From JBGSST01 sp041736915 (GTDB lineage: Bacteria; Bdellovibrionota; FAC87; UBA2466): DNA of 24,730 nt. Location: positions 1 to 24,730 of the forward strand of contig JBGSST010000266.1 in the NCBI GenBank assembly GCA_041736915.1. The letters run 5' to 3'. Position numbers and translations under genes: made by a program. Positions 22,760 through 24,730 of this stretch are shown here, piece by piece (position 1 is the stretch's first letter; every line of letters begins with the position of its first letter). The notes under the pieces are model-generated. The model made no database searches, was not told where the DNA came from, and was given only the letters and a program-made list of their open reading frames with translations.

Positions 22760-22810
22760 AAAGGTATCCGTTACATTTAGTCCGATGGACTAAATGTAAC
22801 GGATACCTTT
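22760..22810. repeat. Perfect 24-bp inverted repeat between convergent genes
   Basis: Arms at 22760-22783 and 22787-22810 pair without a single mismatch around the loop GAT. With one bulged A, two more C-G pairs (22757-22758 with 22811-22812) extend the stem to the stop codon of the ATP-grasp gene. The arms are AT-rich (about 38% GC) in a GC-rich neighbourhood, and no T-run follows on either strand. It could end transcription from both sides as a very stable hairpin, or be a copy of a dispersed palindromic element. Confidence 0.9.
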
Positions 22811-22812
22811 GG

Positions 22813-24072
22813 TCATTCTTTAACGAGGAACACTTCGCCGCGTTCTTCCATTTGGCGAACTGTTTGGTAGTCCTCTTCGAGGGCGGCTTTGCTCTCGTGC
22901 ACGAGGGTGAAGAAGCCGGGGGCGGTGAAGTAGTCGACCGTCTTCTTGATCGGAGAGCCGGGCTTTACCCTTAGCCGCATCTGGAAGAACGAGCGGAGGT
23001 TTTTGATCGCCTCTTCGCCCGGAATCGCCTGCACTTCGCCGTTTTGGTACGAGGTCAGGTAAACCGTGTAAGCGTGTTTGCGTAGCTTGTAGGGTTTCTC
23101 CGATTTCTGCAGATAGCCGGGCTCGTTGCCGTACACGTCGGCGGTGAGGTCAAGCGGACCATAACCCACGCACGCCGTATTTACCGACGGTACCGACAAA
23201 CCGTCCAAGCGCGTTCCGACTTCCACGAGGGCCGGGCCACTGGGCCCCATCATCACTTCGGTGTGGGACGGACCGTAGCGCACGTCGAGCGCGTTCAGCA
23301 CGCCCACCACGTAGTCCTGCATCGCCAACTCTTCGTCCCCGAATGACGGCAGCAGCTCGTTGCGATCGTAAACGCAGTCGTGGCCATTGATCGACCGCTT
23401 CTTATACTTCCAGATATCGGTAAAGTGGTGGCGGCCGTCGTGGCTGACCGTATTCAAAAAATGCTCGGTGCCTTCTAGAAACTCTTGGATCAGCGCTTCG
23501 CTGTTCGTAAGCCCCAGCATGTTGGTTTGGCCGACGATCGCGTTTACCGCCTTCTCGACCTGCTCCGCGGTCGTGCACACGGCGACGTGATCGGTGCCGG
23601 CGCTATTCAACGGTTTCACCACTACTTTGGTAAGGCCTTCCTTTTTGAACCAGTCGATGAGTGCTTTGGGCGAAGAGCCCTTTAGCTGCTTGGCCGAGCG
23701 GAGCCCGGCCGCGCGAACCGTTTCCACCATCTCGAACTTGTTACGGCGGGCGGCACTCTTCTTCACGCCGTTGGACTTGATCGCTAGCCCCGCGCTCAAC
23801 GTGTCGGCCAGCTCCACGCCGGTTTCCGTGCCGGGGATGATACCAATCGGCTGCAAGGGCTTGAGCGCGGCCAGAAGCGCTTCTACATTGCCGTCGAAAA
23901 TGAGGTTTCGGTCGAAATCGTCCGGGCGAAACGTGGGCAGCAGCACTTTCCAGATCTCGGGGGTGCTTTGCACGTGAACCGTGTCGAAGCCGCGACTCCG
24001 AAACTCTGGCGCCAGCAGATTGCCCGCCGAGTACCCATCCACAATCACTACGGTCCGCTTCGTATCACCCAC
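22813..24072 (-). CDS. ATP-grasp ligase (BacD-like L-amino-acid ligase family)
   Basis: A 419-residue cytosolic ATP-grasp enzyme. Such enzymes activate a carboxylate as acyl-phosphate and join it to an amine; BacD makes the dipeptide bond of bacilysin. Here an N-terminal Rossmann-like region ('VVIVDGYSAGNLLAPEFRSRG') precedes the ATP-grasp fold. 'KVVVKPLNSAGTDHVAVC' (149-166) has ATP-binding Lys153, 'LIQEFLEGTEHFLNTVS' (194-210) has Glu197, and the Mg ligands are expected in 'THTEVMM'-type 'SHTEVMMGPSGPALVEVGTR' (269-288), with Glu272, Glu284 and Arg288. The start is GTG at 24072 with a good AGGAG 8 bases upstream, and it overlaps the end of the MATE gene by 8 bp. Product unknown; pairing with an exporter points to a secreted dipeptide-like metabolite or to self-protection. 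Confidence 0.88.
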   Translation of the reverse strand: MGDTKRTVVIVDGYSAGNLLAPEFRSRGFDTVHVQSTPEIWKVLLPTFRPDDFDRNLIFDGNVEALLAALKPLQPIGIIPGTETGVELADTLSAGLAIKSNGVKKSAARRNKFEMVETVRAAGLRSAKQLKGSSPKALIDWFKKEGLTKVVVKPLNSAGTDHVAVCTTAEQVEKAVNAIVGQTNMLGLTNSEALIQEFLEGTEHFLNTVSHDGRHHFTDIWKYKKRSINGHDCVYDRNELLPSFGDEELAMQDYVVGVLNALDVRYGPSHTEVMMGPSGPALVEVGTRLDGLSVPSVNTACVGYGPLDLTADVYGNEPGYLQKSEKPYKLRKHAYTVYLTSYQNGEVQAIPGEEAIKNLRSFFQMRLRVKPGSPIKKTVDYFTAPGFFTLVHESKAALEEDYQTVRQMEERGEVFLVKE

Positions 24073-24730
24073 GTGTCTCGCTCCTGTTTGCGACGCCTCG
24101 CCACCTGAATATCAACAGCAGGCTCGACGACAAAAGGCCAAAAATCAATCCATTCCACAAGCCCACAAGGCCCCAATCGAACCGAAAGCCTAACACGGCC
24201 CCCAGGGGTAAACCCACTAGCCACAAGCCGATGAGGCTAGTTTGAAAAGCCGCCTTGGAATCGCCGAAGCCACGTAGAGCGCCAATGATGGTGGCCTGAA
24301 ATCCATCGAATAGCTGCAGCAGTGCGACTAGCCCAAGCAGGACCGCCCCGGTTCGAATCACTTCGGCGTCGGGGGAAAAAGCCCCGATGAGCGGCGTGCG
24401 CACCAGGTAGAGCGTAAGCCCGACGAGCGCCATCATGCCGACCGTGATCACCACGGCATTGCGGCCGATGGCGATGGCGTGCCGGCGATCGTCTTTTCCC
24501 ACCGCGCGGGCGACTAGAATGCAGGCCGCGGTGCCCATGCCCATGGGGAACATATAGAAAAAGCTGCCGAGGTTGAGCGAGATGGTGTGCGCCGCCATCG
24601 AAACCGCGCCTAATCGCGCAACGAGCAGACCGGCCACGGAAAACGCCAGCGCCCGCGCCAGCATTTGTCCGCCCGACGGCACGCCGAGTTTGGTCAGCGC
24701 CCTCACCGCCGGATAGTCGAGCGGCAGCCA
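24065..24730 (-). CDS. MATE family efflux transporter, 5' end beyond window
   Basis: The C-terminal 221 residues of a MATE-type (MatE) multidrug/toxin exporter. The frame is open to the window edge and reads through the GTG at 24706, so the true start is outside. 'LTKLGVPSGGQMLARALAFSVAGLLVARLG' is the typical start of the second MatE repeat. 'AAHTISLNLGSFFYMFPMGMGTAACILVARAVG' (roughly 24500-24600) is the family's conserved helix pair. Four to five further hydrophobic helices follow, with 'FDGFQATIIGALRGFGDSKAAFQTSLIGLW' as the second hallmark. MATE proteins use Na+ or H+ gradients to expel cationic or peptide-like compounds. Its 3' end overlaps the ATP-grasp gene by 8 bp, so both belong to one transcript with this gene first. 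Confidence 0.93.
   Translation of the reverse strand, partial: WLPLDYPAVRALTKLGVPSGGQMLARALAFSVAGLLVARLGAVSMAAHTISLNLGSFFYMFPMGMGTAACILVARAVGKDDRRHAIAIGRNAVVITVGMMALVGLTLYLVRTPLIGAFSPDAEVIRTGAVLLGLVALLQLFDGFQATIIGALRGFGDSKAAFQTSLIGLWLVGLPLGAVLGFRFDWGLVGLWNGLIFGLLSSSLLLIFRWRGVANRSETRG

Noticed and set aside
22760..22810. Inverted repeat read as ends of a transposon or as a classic intrinsic terminator
   Set aside because: The arms are only 3 bases apart, leaving no room for an element, and neither side has a T-run.

Overview
The window looks like ordinary chromosomal DNA of a free-living Gram-negative bacterium. The evidence is two predicted outer-membrane beta-barrels, a lipoprotein, several Sec signal peptides, a GC-rich base composition (roughly 55-60% by eye) and very tight packing. 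I see no tRNA, rRNA, IS element, phage gene or CRISPR array. The style (many exported proteins, a POTRA-less Omp85 barrel, a YVTN-type propeller, GTG/TTG starts) would fit Bdellovibrionota or another deltaproteobacteria-like lineage. That placement is an inference and was not tested.

Layout. 2-2499 (+): the 3' part of a secreted propeller-like protein, then a small Omp85/BamA-type barrel. 2585-3439 (+): a membrane di-iron hydroxylase of the sterol desaturase superfamily. 3380-5085 (-): a two-gene YadG/YadH-type ABC exporter. 5174-6862 (+): prfC (release factor 3). 6863-10149 (-): an NfrB-like membrane glycosyltransferase followed by a DUF2334 deacetylase-like lipoprotein, a probable surface-glycan pair. 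10401-14110 (+): a bufferin-type RiPP/copper-buffer operon made of a Cys-repeat precursor (bufA), an MNIO/DUF692 modifying enzyme (bufB), its DUF2063 partner (bufC) and an exported DUF255/SPATA20-like thioredoxin-fold protein. 14117-15028 (-) and 15077-15658 (+): a divergent pair, a stand-alone DUF2090 (IolC C-terminal-like) protein and a cysteine dioxygenase. 15597-18749 (-): a four-gene unit with two half-size YeeE/YedE membrane proteins, an unknown outer-membrane protein and a GT4 glycosyltransferase. 18803-20364 (+): a GNAT acetyltransferase translationally coupled to a sarcosine/N-methyltryptophan-oxidase-like flavoprotein. 20338-21792 (-): a group II PLP decarboxylase. 21884-22750 (+): a secreted protein with a protein-glutaminase-like Cys-His-Asp signature. 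22813-24730 (-): a MATE exporter (cut by the window edge) coupled to an ATP-grasp ligase.

The most interesting system is the bufferin-type operon. Its precursor ends in three hexapeptides of the form GK(D/E)(G/S)C-x instead of the known EGKCG motif. The only canonical intrinsic terminator I found in the window lies between the precursor and its enzymes. The fourth gene is an exported DUF255 protein overlapping bufC. Other points worth checking are a bacterial cysteine dioxygenase that keeps the Cys and Tyr of the eukaryotic crosslinked cofactor, the putative secreted protein-glutaminase, the ATP-grasp/MATE pair, and a 24-bp-arm AT-rich perfect inverted repeat at 22760-22810. Several convergent gene pairs overlap by 27-62 bp with no visible terminator.
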